Source: an uncultured Bryobacteraceae bacterium
GTDB lineage: Bacteria > Acidobacteriota > Terriglobia > Bryobacterales > Bryobacteraceae
Assembly (NCBI GenBank): GCA_955652915.1
Contig: CATPCJ010000094.1
Location: forward strand, 1-47,802
Direction: 5' to 3'
Length of the DNA: 47,802 bases
In this document: positions 7,904-16,539 of the stretch, in pieces
How positions within the stretch are numbered: the first letter of the stretch is position 1
Layout: each line of letters starts with the position of its first letter
Made by a program: the position numbers and the translations under genes
The notes under the pieces: generated by a model
Told to the model about the DNA's origin: nothing
The model's database searches: none
Seen by the model: only the letters and a program-made list of their open reading frames with translations

Positions 7904-10058
7904 GAGTATCCTCCCTACGTGTAGTTGCGGCCGGTGCGGTTCGGTTTACCGCGAGTCGAATTATCTGGCCGAGATCGGCGACGTCCAGATCTCCCTTACT
8001 AAGAATCGCCACGGCCTGTTCCCCTAACATCTGCCTCTCCCGGTCTGATAGAACGAATGAGGTGGAAATCACCACTGGAATGCTTTGAGTCGCTGGATCC
8101 GACTTCAGTTGGTTCAAAACCTCAAACCCGCTAACACCTGGCATGGTGAGATCGAGGAATACCACGTCTGGCTTCTCGATGCAAGCCCGCCGAAGTCCCT
8201 CGACGCCGCTGGAAGCTTCGAGAATTACAGCCGAGGTTGCCTTGAGGCGGTGCTTCAACACATATCTATCGCGCTCATTGTCATCAATCAACAGAATGCG
8301 AAGGATTGCGGGCTGGCCTGAAAGCGACACCAGCCGATTGATTAACTCGGCTCGCTCCACGGGCTTCAGGATATATTCGTCCGCGCCCAGATGGTACGCT
8401 TTGCCCTGATCCTCCGTCACACTGGCGAGCAGAACCGGAATGTCTTTGGTCCCGGGATCAGCCTTCAGCTTGGCCAGGAAAGCCCAGGTGCTTTCGGATC
8501 GCAGAACGACGTCCAGCAGGATGACACGCGGCCGAATTCGATCGAGAATTTCCTCAGCCTCCCGAACGGTTGTAGCCGGAAGCACCTCGAACCCAGATCC
8601 CCGCAGATAGCTTTTGTAGGCCATCATGATTTCGGGACTGTCTTCGACCACCAGGACAGGCAGACTGCCTGGTTCCGGAAGCCACCCAGGTTTGAGCGCG
8701 ATGGTAGGTTCCACCAAGTCGCGATAACGGAGCGGCAAGCATAAAGTGAACGTGGAACCGACGCCCGGCTCACTCTCGACACCGACCTTCCCGTTTAGAA
8801 GCGAGGCGAGTTTCTTCGAGAGCGGCAAACCCAGGCCGGTGCCTTTGACGCGTCGCTGGATGGGGTGATCGACTTGCGAGAAATCCTGGAAGATCAGCTC
8901 CCGATTTTCCGGGGCGATTCCGATGCCGGTATCGGTGACGGAGAACAGCACTTCATCCTCGCTTGCCATCGCAGCCGATACGCGAACTTCGCCCTTTTCA
9001 GTAAACTTCAGGGCATTGGAAATAAAATTACGGAGAATCTGCGAAACCTTTCCTTCGTCGGAATAGATCTCGGGAATTTGGCTTGCGTCTTCGAATATCA
9101 AATCCACCGATTGGTTCAACAGCAGGGGCCGCAGCATTCCTCGTAGAGCCCCCAAGAGCTTAACGGCCTGGAACTCGACCGGTTTGACGTCGACTTTGCC
9201 GGCCTCGACTTTAGCTAAATCGAGCAAATCGTTCACCAGTTCCAACAGATCCTGCGCGGCCCTGCGGACATAGCCGACCTGCTGATTCTGTTCGCCATTG
9301 AGCGGGCCATCGGCGCCGGCCAAGAGCAATCCGCTGAGTGCCAGGATGGAGTTCAGAGGCGAGCGGAACTCGTGGCTCATGTTCGACAGGAATTTCGACT
9401 TCAGCTCGTCGGCGCGGCGAAGGTGATCGGCCTGCTCGTCCAATTCCGCATACAATGCAACGACTCCTCGATTGGTATCCTCCAGTTCGCGGTTCAGTCT
9501 GGTCAGTTCTCGTTGCCGGATGCGGATGTCTTCGAGCGCAGTGAGCAATTCCTGATTCTGATGCCGCAGTTCCTGCATCGGGTCTTCGTATCTTTCGCTT
9601 GCAAGAGCAGTACTAAGGCGCGAGATATCTTCGCCCACCAAAACCGGACCGCGAGCCGGCAGCAGGATCTTCATCACGATGGTGGTTCCGCGGCCGGGAA
9701 TGGATTCCACCTGAAATTGATCCATCAACCTTCGGGAGCCAACGATTCCCAAACCCATCCCCGTTTCCGATTGATACTGGCCGTCAAGAATCTGATCTAA
9801 AGCGGCAATCCCGGGCCCGGAATCGGATACTTTGATGATGAGCAACTGGGGAGCTGTGCGACCTTCAAGAAAGTATTCCACACGTCCTCCACCCGCGTAG
9901 TTGAAAGCATTGCGGGCGATCTCGGAGACTGCAGTGGAAACACGGGTTTGATCGAGCTGATTGAAACCCAGCAAGCGCGCAATCTGGCGAGCCCTCTGCC
10001 GGGCGGCGACGGTGTCGCGCTCGTAGCGAATACTGACGGTGAGAATAGACCAGCTCAT
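7881..10058 (-). CDS. Hybrid histidine kinase with N-terminal RsbT-like ATPase and two receivers
   Basis: A 725-residue cytoplasmic protein. Order: an RsbT/RsbW-type GHKL ATPase (about 5-135) with SEIARNAFNYAGGG, SDSGPGI and GMGLGIVGSRR; a coiled coil (about 160-220); HisKA with H229 in MSHEFRSPLN; a HATPase (about 340-450) with NFISNALKFTEKG and GTGLGLPLSKK; then two receivers (about 465-585, LLDVVL; and about 590-705, FLDLTMPGVSG). There is no membrane segment. The gene begins directly after the stop of the PP2C gene. The N-terminal ATPase closely resembles the RsbT encoded two genes upstream, which suggests that the stressosome, through RsbS-like binding, controls this kinase. What its phosphoryl output targets is not visible. 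Confidence 0.9.
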   Translation of the reverse strand: MSWSILTVSIRYERDTVAARQRARQIARLLGFNQLDQTRVSTAVSEIARNAFNYAGGGRVEYFLEGRTAPQLLIIKVSDSGPGIAALDQILDGQYQSETGMGLGIVGSRRLMDQFQVESIPGRGTTIVMKILLPARGPVLVGEDISRLSTALASERYEDPMQELRHQNQELLTALEDIRIRQRELTRLNRELEDTNRGVVALYAELDEQADHLRRADELKSKFLSNMSHEFRSPLNSILALSGLLLAGADGPLNGEQNQQVGYVRRAAQDLLELVNDLLDLAKVEAGKVDVKPVEFQAVKLLGALRGMLRPLLLNQSVDLIFEDASQIPEIYSDEGKVSQILRNFISNALKFTEKGEVRVSAAMASEDEVLFSVTDTGIGIAPENRELIFQDFSQVDHPIQRRVKGTGLGLPLSKKLASLLNGKVGVESEPGVGSTFTLCLPLRYRDLVEPTIALKPGWLPEPGSLPVLVVEDSPEIMMAYKSYLRGSGFEVLPATTVREAEEILDRIRPRVILLDVVLRSESTWAFLAKLKADPGTKDIPVLLASVTEDQGKAYHLGADEYILKPVERAELINRLVSLSGQPAILRILLIDDNERDRYVLKHRLKATSAVILEASSGVEGLRRACIEKPDVVFLDLTMPGVSGFEVLNQLKSDPATQSIPVVISTSFVLSDRERQMLGEQAVAILSKGDLDVADLGQIIRLAVNRTAPAATTRREDTRVHALNS

Positions 10059-11078
10059 CTATGCCGCCTTAGCCACCACCACCGTTGAATCGTCATTGCC
10101 GCGCGAGCAATCACGGTAAAGCACGCCGGCAATCAGCCCAGGGTCGCGCAAGGCCAACCCGGGATAGGGTTCCAGGCCGGTGCTGCTGTTCAGTCCATCG
10201 GAGTGAAGCACCAGCAAGCCATCGGACGGCCAATCGTAAACGAACTCCCTGAGCCTTTGCGCTTCGTGGCCGGCAGTACCGTTTATGGAAACAAGATGAC
10301 GACGCCCCTGGGTGGCGGAGTAAATCTGTCCGGAAATATTTCCAACGCCGGCGAACGTTAACTTTCCAGCTTCCAGGTCAAGACTGGCGATGGCTACGGC
10401 GGCGCCGCGCGTGCTGCGCAACGCCCTGTGCACACGCTCCAGCAACACCTTCGGTGACAATTCAGGATAGTTTCGCAGCACCCGCACCGCCGCCGACGAT
10501 GCCATGTTGGCATCCGGGCCGTGGCCCAATCCGTCCGCTACTAGTATCGTTAGCTGGCGGTTTGATTGCAGCGCGCCCCAGGAGTCGCCGCAGCAATCCT
10601 CGCCGTGCCGGGGGATATTCACTGCGCCGATTCGCATGAACGCGTCATCAGGGGAAACAATTTCCTCCAGGGGCGGCGAGAACCAGCGCGCAAGAATCGC
10701 CGTACCTTTGCGAGGCTCCGAATAAAAATCCGATTCCTGGGACAGCCTCACGATCGCCCCCAGCCCGTTCCCGGAAGTGGAAGTGGTGCTGAACCCGTCC
10801 TTAATACATTGCTCCAAATCTTGCATACCGGTCCCCCGATCAAGCGCCAGCAACTCCAGCCGCGGGAGGGTTTCATGCTCTTCACCCGTCGTATGCAGAA
10901 GAATCTCGCCCTGCCCAACATGCTTGAGTAAATTGGTGCAGGCTTCCGATACCACAATCGCTACCTCTTCGGCGCCGCTTTCGTTGAGTCCGATTTCTGT
11001 CGCCATCCTCCGCGCAGCCCGGCGAACAGCGGCTGTTTTGCTCGGTTCTTCAACGAGAATCCGTAATGAGTCACGCAC
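10059..11078 (-). CDS. GHKL ATPase fused to a PP2C/SpoIIE-type phosphatase (RsbX-like role)
   Basis: A 339-residue protein. The N-terminal 135 residues form an anti-sigma-factor-type GHKL ATPase (SEACTNLLKH, LDRGTGM, GNGLGAIVRL). The C-terminal 200 residues are a PP2C-like phosphatase of the SpoIIE/RsbU/RsbX class with the metal-binding DGLGHG and a terminal DDSTVVV. In stressosome loci this position is usually taken by RsbX, which dephosphorylates RsbR and RsbS and resets the complex; that role is inferred here from context. The gene lies 1 bp after rsbT and is directly abutted by the hybrid kinase, so all are co-translated. The ATPase-phosphatase fusion gives it both kinase-like and phosphatase potential. 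Confidence 0.88.
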   Translation of the reverse strand: MRDSLRILVEEPSKTAAVRRAARRMATEIGLNESGAEEVAIVVSEACTNLLKHVGQGEILLHTTGEEHETLPRLELLALDRGTGMQDLEQCIKDGFSTTSTSGNGLGAIVRLSQESDFYSEPRKGTAILARWFSPPLEEIVSPDDAFMRIGAVNIPRHGEDCCGDSWGALQSNRQLTILVADGLGHGPDANMASSAAVRVLRNYPELSPKVLLERVHRALRSTRGAAVAIASLDLEAGKLTFAGVGNISGQIYSATQGRRHLVSINGTAGHEAQRLREFVYDWPSDGLLVLHSDGLNSSTGLEPYPGLALRDPGLIAGVLYRDCSRGNDDSTVVVAKAA

Positions 11079-11079
11079 T

Positions 11080-11484
11080 CTATTTCCACCTCAGAATAGA
11101 GACTCTGGTACCCGACCCGGGTTTCGACCAAATGTCGAATTCATGCGAAAGCCGCTTGGCCCCACTCAGGCCGAGCCCCATTCCATTCCCGGACGTGTAG
11201 CCGTCCGTCAAGGCCAGGGCGATATCCGGTATGCCCGGGCCTTGATCTTCAAACACCAACCGCACGCCCGATCGCGTTTCGTTCTGAACAACCTCGACTT
11301 GCACTGTTCCGCCGCCACCGTAATCGAGAGCGTTGCGGGCCAATTCGCTCGACGCCGTTACAATTTTGGTCTGATCCACGATCCCGAATCCGAGCGAGAC
11401 GGCGCTCCTTCGGACTGCCTGCCGGACGCGGACGATGTCCTCGGCCGTCGAAATTGGTATTGACTCAGAATTCAGGACTCGCAT
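11080..11484 (-). CDS. rsbT: Stressosome switch kinase RsbT
   Basis: A 134-residue serine/threonine kinase of the GHKL family. Visible motifs are the N box SSELARNALDYGGGG, the G1 box FEDQGPGIPD and the G2 box GNGMGLGLSGAKRL. RsbT phosphorylates RsbS and RsbR in the stressosome and is released on stress to activate a downstream partner. The start at 11482-11484 (MRVLNSES) is preferred because GGTGAGG lies 6 nt upstream; an ATG six bases earlier or the longer reading frame to 11544 would overlap rsbS further without added homology. It overlaps the 3' end of rsbS by 20 bp, the usual tight rsbRST coupling. Confidence 0.92.
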   Translation of the reverse strand: MRVLNSESIPISTAEDIVRVRQAVRRSAVSLGFGIVDQTKIVTASSELARNALDYGGGGTVQVEVVQNETRSGVRLVFEDQGPGIPDIALALTDGYTSGNGMGLGLSGAKRLSHEFDIWSKPGSGTRVSILRWK

Positions 11485-11857
11485 CGCCATCCTCACCGGC
11501 CTCCCTGATCGAGGACATAAGGGCAACCATGCCCTTCTCAACATCTAGGGCCGTGCGGATGCCCTGCAGAGACATTCCTAGTTCCACTAGCGTAATTGCT
11601 ACTGAGGGCTGCATTCCGACAACTACCGTTTGGGCATCTAAAAGGCGCGCCATAGAGGCAATGGCGCCCAACATGCGGCCGATAAAAGAATCGACCATCT
11701 CGAGCGCAGAGATATCGATTAATACGCCACGCGCCCTACTCTTTACGATTTGTGAAGTGAGATCCTCCTGCAGCGTTAACGCCAACCGGTCATGCATGTC
11801 CACCTGAATGGTCACAAGCAAGTACTCGCCCATCTTCAGGATCGGAATTCGTTCCAC
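11465..11857 (-). CDS. rsbS: Stressosome scaffold protein RsbS (STAS domain)
   Basis: A 130-residue single STAS domain. The characteristic segment LIDISALEMVDSFIGRML contains S57, which aligns with the serine phosphorylated by RsbT in the Bacillus protein. The following VVVGMQPSVAITLVELG matches the second STAS signature. RsbS and RsbR assemble into the large cytoplasmic stressosome, which holds RsbT inactive. The gene follows rsbR by 2 bp and overlaps rsbT by 20 bp. The C-terminal tail after about residue 118 is acidic and slightly longer than usual. Confidence 0.92.
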   Translation of the reverse strand: MERIPILKMGEYLLVTIQVDMHDRLALTLQEDLTSQIVKSRARGVLIDISALEMVDSFIGRMLGAIASMARLLDAQTVVVGMQPSVAITLVELGMSLQGIRTALDVEKGMVALMSSIREAGEDGDASPEF

Positions 11858-11859
11858 GC

Positions 11860-12732
11860 TTACCTCGGTGCTCCAGCCTTGGCGGCGTCGCGAACCACCG
11901 AGTGACCGCTGCGCTTCAAAGCAACAGCGAAGGCGTCCGCCAAGGTGGCTTTGGTGGTGACGTTCGTTAAATCAACACCGAGGTGAATGATGGTCTGGGC
12001 AATTTGAGGACGGATTCCGCTGATCAGGCAATCGGCTCCCATCAGCCGTGCGGCGGCTACTGTCTTGAGCAAGTGTTGCGCGACCAAGGTGTCGACTACG
12101 GGTACGCCGGTGATATCGATGATGGCAAAATCGGAGCGCGTTTCCACAATCGCTTCCAGCAGATTCTGCATCACAATCTGAGTGCGCGCGCTATCGAGTG
12201 TTCCGATGAGAGGCAGCGCCAGGATGTTCTCCCAAAGCCGAACCACGGGCGTAGAAAGCTCCAGCATCTCTTGCTGCTGACGCGAAATCACGCTCTCACG
12301 GCTCTTCTGGTGGATCTCCGTCGTCAGCAGCCCCAGCTTATCCAGCAGTTGTGTGGCATCCCAAATCGCATCGCCGAACGCCGTAGCATCTTTTCCATGC
12401 TCTTCGCGGAGCGCGGCGAAGACGGGTTGCTTGAGCGAAAAAACAAACGAGGCCGTTTCCGAGGGACTGGCGCCGTTCTTGGCCTGACCCGCCGAAAGAT
12501 CGGCTAAAAAGTCTTTCACCGGGGCCCATTCCTTGCCATTAATGTCGGTGGTTCCGTCCTTGCGAGTTGCGTTTTTCAACGCGCTTAGAAAGTCGCGCGA
12601 TCGGCGTCCTGCCTCCGTGTGAGCTGTTGGCGAAGCCTTTCGCCCGTCGGCGAATTGCAGTTCCAGCCACTTACTGGCGATCTCGTTTTCACGCTTTTCA
12701 AATACGTCGGCGAGCGCGTTATTCGATGACAT
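11860..12732 (-). CDS. rsbR: Stressosome sensor RsbR (N-terminal sensor plus STAS)
   Basis: A 290-residue protein. The N-terminal 140 residues form the variable sensory domain, which in this family is often a heme-free globin-like helical fold. The linker QQEMLELSTPVVRLWENI and PLIGTLDS (about 152-180) is the highly conserved RsbR junction, with T161 at a likely RsbT phosphorylation site. The STAS domain (about 168-275) contains T215 in VPVVDTLVAQH, aligning with the second RsbT target. It is the first gene of the six-gene operon. GGAGG sits 9 nt before the ATG, immediately after a strong hairpin in the 5' leader (see 12742-12781). The signal sensed cannot be read from the sequence. Confidence 0.92.
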   Translation of the reverse strand: MSSNNALADVFEKRENEIASKWLELQFADGRKASPTAHTEAGRRSRDFLSALKNATRKDGTTDINGKEWAPVKDFLADLSAGQAKNGASPSETASFVFSLKQPVFAALREEHGKDATAFGDAIWDATQLLDKLGLLTTEIHQKSRESVISRQQQEMLELSTPVVRLWENILALPLIGTLDSARTQIVMQNLLEAIVETRSDFAIIDITGVPVVDTLVAQHLLKTVAAARLMGADCLISGIRPQIAQTIIHLGVDLTNVTTKATLADAFAVALKRSGHSVVRDAAKAGAPR

Positions 12733-12741
12733 TTACTATTG

Positions 12742-12781
12742 CCTCCAAAGTCCGGAAGACGTATTTAATAACGTCGGACTT
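12742..12781 (-). promoter_or_regulatory. Leader hairpin abutting the rsbR ribosome binding site
   Basis: On the minus strand the rsbR leader contains an 11-bp hairpin: 12775-12781 and 12771-12774 pair with 12748-12754 and 12759-12762, with a 4-nt bulge and an 8-nt AT-rich loop. The Shine-Dalgarno GGAGG occupies 12742-12746, one base after the stem. Read on the plus strand, the same stem is followed by a run of T (12780-12785), so it could also act as a terminator of transcription entering from the rsbR side. Either role is inference. Confidence 0.45.
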
Positions 12782-12814
12782 TTTTCCACACCGTCTTGCC
12801 ATCCTGGGGTTTGA

Positions 12815-13102
12815 TCACAATAGTAGTACACTAACATACAAATGGAGCTGGGAATCACATTGGGCCGCTGGATGCTTTGATTCGATTAAAAGGCTGGGGC
12901 CGGTGGCAAGAACTCGTGAGAACGCACTGATCAGTGCTTCGAGCAGGGTGCGGTATTGCCCACTTGTGCCAGAAAGAAAGCCGCGAATCGAATGAGGCTG
13001 CCAACCGCTCGCTTTCATCAGTTCCTTGGCGGTTACGCCACCAGGGCGGTTCAACGATTCCAGTACCCATGGCTGCGCAAATTCTTTTTGATAACGGTCC
13101 AC
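12815..13102 (-). pseudogene. DUF3489-like fragment, probably decayed
   Basis: A minus-strand frame with GTG at 13100-13102 contains PWVLESLNRPGGVTAKELMK and SGWQPHSIRGFLSG, a good match to the core of DUF3489, a short helix-turn-helix-like domain common on mobile and phage-like regions (typical form: ATGWQPHSVRGF). After FLSGT the expected basic C-terminal strand is lost and the frame continues into unrelated sequence. In the same frame upstream there is a stop codon and no good start, so the N-terminus is also missing. I read it as a relic. It lies just upstream of the rsbR promoter region. Confidence 0.4.
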
Positions 13103-13265
13103 CAGATTTCTCCAGTGGCTTCGGAATGGGATTAGCAGTCATAGCCGACTTCCACTTTGAAATTAGTCCGATTTTGGTCCATCAAGAGCACTCGGGATCA
13201 CTACATTGGCCCCATTTCCTGGAACGGCGACGCATGACACGATGATGCCGTGATCTCTGCCGGCG

Positions 13266-13853
13266 ATGCTAGCCAGCGTCGTGCACCAGGACGATTCAGC
13301 GCGGATTCAGACCGTTAGAGCGGACCTCAACCCTAAATACTACCGCCTCTTGCAACAATTCAAACTCCAGACGGGACTCGGCGTGGTTCTGAACACTTCT
13401 TTTAACAAGCGCCGGATGCCGATTGTGGAAACGCCGGATGATGCCATCAAGTTTTTCTTGGCCTGCGGCCTGCACGTACTCGTGATAGAGGATTTTATGG
13501 TGCGGAAGCGTGCCAGGAAGCCCCACTGGCCGGCCCTCGCGGTGCTCTTCGCCGGTCAAGTAGGCCAGTCGCTCGAAAGAAATCAAATCGAAGCCGCCAG
13601 ACTTGGCGGAGTCTACCAGTTGAACATTGGACAGGTGCAATCCCGGACCATTGATTTCTCGGGAGCAAATCCGCAACTAAGGGAAGGCCCCTCCGAGACG
13701 CAACCGGATGTCCTGATGGAAGCGTCCGACCTGGACTTCCGGAACATGATTCAGACGCCGGGCGAGGCTCGCCGCCTCCTTCAGGACGGGCGTCTCAAGA
13801 TCGTTGGCGATCTGAATCTGGCGTATGGCCTCACCGAAATCTTGAGCCGATGA
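13266..13853 (+). pseudogene. C-terminal remnant of a NodU/CmcH-type carbamoyltransferase with SCP2-like tail
   Basis: A 195-codon frame starts inside a protein domain. SVVHQDDSARIQTVRADLNP, TGLGVVLNTSFNKRRMPIVE and PDDAIKFF, followed by HVLVIEDFMVRK, are the conserved C-terminal half of NodU/CmcH carbamoyltransferases. The last 60 residues (DLDFRNMIQTPGEARRLLQD, then GRLKIVGDLNLAYGL) resemble an SCP2-like lipid-binding domain. The N-terminal catalytic part (about 400 residues in full-length relatives) is missing; the same frame upstream is closed by a stop at 13251-13253. No RBS precedes the first ATG. It is almost certainly a truncated, non-functional gene, perhaps cut when the neighbouring permease gene arrived. 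Confidence 0.65.
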
Positions 13854-13921
13854 TATTATTGTGGGCGAACGACGCGTCGTCAAAAACTCGAGCGGGCTTT
13901 AAAGAGGTTACCTAAAAGCGC

Positions 13922-16393
13922 ATGCGCTGGCTTGACTCCTTGTTTCGGGATTTTCGCTTCAGTCTCCGTCAACTGGCAAGGAGCGCGGTATTTACCGTTG
14001 TAGCGGGACTGACCCTCGCGCTTGGCATCGGCGCTAACACGGCAGTTTTCACATTCATTAACGCTGTCATTCTACGCAATCTGCCGGTCCGCGAGCCAGG
14101 GCGGCTGGTGGCCGTTTACAGAATTGGACGTAACGACCGGTGGGCGGGCATTACGGTTGGCCAGATTGAGGAGATTCAACGGCAGCAGCGCGTATTTAGC
14201 GCGATCTTCGGGCGCTCCTATCCAAACGGTTCAGCGGTGCAGGTAGGCGACAGGAGTGTTCCGATTAATTTGGGATATGTTACCGGGGATTACTATTCCG
14301 TTTTAGGCATCAAACCGCTTGCGGGAAGATTGCTCGACAACGATGATGTGGGCCTTCCAAACGGAAGAGGCTCACCAGTAGCCGTGATCAGCCACGATTT
14401 CTGGCAAGAACATTATGGCGGCGCGTTGGACACTATTGGCAAGAGAATACTTATAGGTCAAGCGCCGTTCACGGTGGTGGGGATCACCCCCAAGGGATTC
14501 TTCGGCGAGCAGGTGGGATTTTCGCTCGATTTCACCATACCGGTTACACAGAGGCCTGATAGGGGCTCCGATGCAAATGGAGACCTCTTCTGTCAGTATC
14601 TGGTTGGAAGGCTCCAGGATGGCGTCGGCATCGATCAGGCGCGCGCCCAACTGGAAACAATCTGGCCTGGCGTCCGATCCATCACCCTTCCTTCTAATCT
14701 GAATCCGAGGAGCCGTGAGGCGTACCTTGGCTATCGGCTTCGCGTAGAGCGCTATCCCGTCAATGGGTTTTCATTCTTACGAGATCAGTTTTCAAAGCCC
14801 TTGCAAATGCTGATGGCGATCTCCGCGCTGGTTTTCCTGATCACCTGTTTGAACCTGGCCACGCTACAGCTCGCCCGAGGAAGCGCCCGCCAAAAAGAGG
14901 TGGGGGTCCGCATGGCGCTGGGAGCAGCTCCCCGCCAGATTATGCGGCAACTGCTAATGGAGAGTTTCTTGCTGTCCGTGTTAGGCGCGGCGCTGGGTCT
15001 TGTCTTCGCGTATTGGGCGTGCAATCGCCTGGTCCACTTTTGGAACACTGGTATCGGCACAGTGCTGGACCTTCGACCCGATGGCCGTGTACTCGGGTTC
15101 ACGATGCTCAGCGCCATTGTGACGGCGATTCTATTCGGTGTGATTCCCGCGTGGCGCATCTGCCGTCAGGCTGCCGGTGAAGCGTTGAAAGAAGGCGCCA
15201 GCAACTCGGGGAGAGCTATGCGGCGCTTCGGAAAAATGCTCATTGTTGCCCAGGTTGCGCTTTCGGTCGTGGCGGTGGCCAGTGGCGGGCTGCTGGTACG
15301 AAGTTTTGTGCGGCTGCGCGCGATTCATCCGGGGTTCGATTACAGCCACATTCTCGCCCTGGAGTTACAGCCAAGTGCTCGCGGGAGGAGCAAGAGCGCC
15401 GACAGTGTTTATTGCACAGAGCTGGTCAACGCGCTGTCAGGAGTGCCTGGCGTGCGTTCCGTCGCCCTGTCGCATATGTTGCCAGGATCGGGATTCGGCG
15501 GATCGGAGACGGTGGCGCCGGAAGCCGCCGGGGCCGCGACGTCGGTGAGCGCCGATTTCCAACAGGTTTCTCCCGAATTCTTCCAGACGATGAACATTCC
15601 CCTGGTGACCGGGCGGGATTTTCGATGGCGGGACGACGCGCAATCGCCGCGAGTTGCAATCATCAGCAGAGGTCTCGCGCAACGGCTTTTCCCGTCCGAT
15701 GACGCCATAGGACGTCGTATCCGCATCGGGGCCGCCGCTCAGAGGCAACAAATAGAAGTCGTCGGAGTTGTCAAAGATAGCCGGTTACGGGATATTCGCC
15801 AGCCTTGGCCCTTCATTGTATATGTGCCGTATGTACAAGAACCGGGATATATCAGCTCTTGGACAGATGTGGAGTTGCAGGTTGCCGGCAGTTCGCCAAA
15901 GCTGCTCGAAATTGCCCGGCAACGCATCGAGTCTTTAGGACGTGAATATGTCCGGCGGTCACAAACCATAGACCAGGTAATTGAGACCGCCGTGGTGAAC
16001 GAACGAGTGATGGCGTTTGTATCGGGGTTCTTCGCCGGACTGGCTTTGCTGCTGGCGGCGATCGGCCTATATGGGCTGATGTCTCACGCGGTAAGGCAAC
16101 GGACGCGGGAGATCGGTATCCGCATGGCGGTGGGCGCTCGATCGACAACCATTCTATGGATGGTGCTGCGGGAAACGTTGCTGCTCATTCTTACAGGTCT
16201 AGTCATTGGACTAGCGGGCGCGTTCGCTTCCGCTCGTTTCATCGTTCACATGTTGGTTGATCTTTCACCTTACGATCCGGTTACGATAATCCTGGTTGTC
16301 GTCGAATTGGTTGCCGTGGGCCTCATAGCGGGCATCCTGCCGGCGCGATGGGCCGCCGACCGCGACCCGGTGACCTCATTGCGGTACCAATAG
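13922..16393 (+). CDS. ABC-type permease, acidobacterial duplicated orphan permease (MacB/FtsX-like)
   Basis: An 823-residue permease. It begins with the typical WLDSLFRDFRFSLRQLARS segment, then a membrane helix with LGIGANTAVFTFINAVILRN. A MacB-type periplasmic domain (about 50-250) leads to an FtsX permease unit with QKEVGVRMALGAAPRQIMRQ. A second periplasmic domain (about 450-680) and a second FtsX unit follow (TREIGIRMAVGARSTTILWM). The protein ends near SLRYQ, as the family does. The two-unit architecture without a linked ATPase gene is that of the duplicated orphan permeases expanded in Acidobacteriota. The transported substrate is unknown. It is flanked on both sides by truncated genes, consistent with insertion into an older locus. 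Confidence 0.92.
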   Translation: MRWLDSLFRDFRFSLRQLARSAVFTVVAGLTLALGIGANTAVFTFINAVILRNLPVREPGRLVAVYRIGRNDRWAGITVGQIEEIQRQQRVFSAIFGRSYPNGSAVQVGDRSVPINLGYVTGDYYSVLGIKPLAGRLLDNDDVGLPNGRGSPVAVISHDFWQEHYGGALDTIGKRILIGQAPFTVVGITPKGFFGEQVGFSLDFTIPVTQRPDRGSDANGDLFCQYLVGRLQDGVGIDQARAQLETIWPGVRSITLPSNLNPRSREAYLGYRLRVERYPVNGFSFLRDQFSKPLQMLMAISALVFLITCLNLATLQLARGSARQKEVGVRMALGAAPRQIMRQLLMESFLLSVLGAALGLVFAYWACNRLVHFWNTGIGTVLDLRPDGRVLGFTMLSAIVTAILFGVIPAWRICRQAAGEALKEGASNSGRAMRRFGKMLIVAQVALSVVAVASGGLLVRSFVRLRAIHPGFDYSHILALELQPSARGRSKSADSVYCTELVNALSGVPGVRSVALSHMLPGSGFGGSETVAPEAAGAATSVSADFQQVSPEFFQTMNIPLVTGRDFRWRDDAQSPRVAIISRGLAQRLFPSDDAIGRRIRIGAAAQRQQIEVVGVVKDSRLRDIRQPWPFIVYVPYVQEPGYISSWTDVELQVAGSSPKLLEIARQRIESLGREYVRRSQTIDQVIETAVVNERVMAFVSGFFAGLALLLAAIGLYGLMSHAVRQRTREIGIRMAVGARSTTILWMVLRETLLLILTGLVIGLAGAFASARFIVHMLVDLSPYDPVTIILVVVELVAVGLIAGILPARWAADRDPVTSLRYQ

Positions 16394-16539
16394 ACCACGT
16401 AACTTGCCTATTTGGGGCGCACAGGCTATTCTCGACGCTCCAAGACGCCCAGCGTCCGCACACGTCGCAGAGGGTCCGGAGGGTCCTGAAGGACCTTGCG
16501 CTTCCGAACTTGCGGGCGCGGGGACGTACGGTATTGGAG

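Noticed and set aside
12934..13245. Plus-strand frame of 103 codons before the carbamoyltransferase remnant
   Set aside because: No resemblance to the missing carbamoyltransferase N-terminus or any family; it lies opposite the DUF3489-like relic.
16482..16495. Perfect hairpin GGTCC-TGAA-GGACC after the permease gene
   Set aside because: Only 5 bp and no U-run; too weak to call a terminator.
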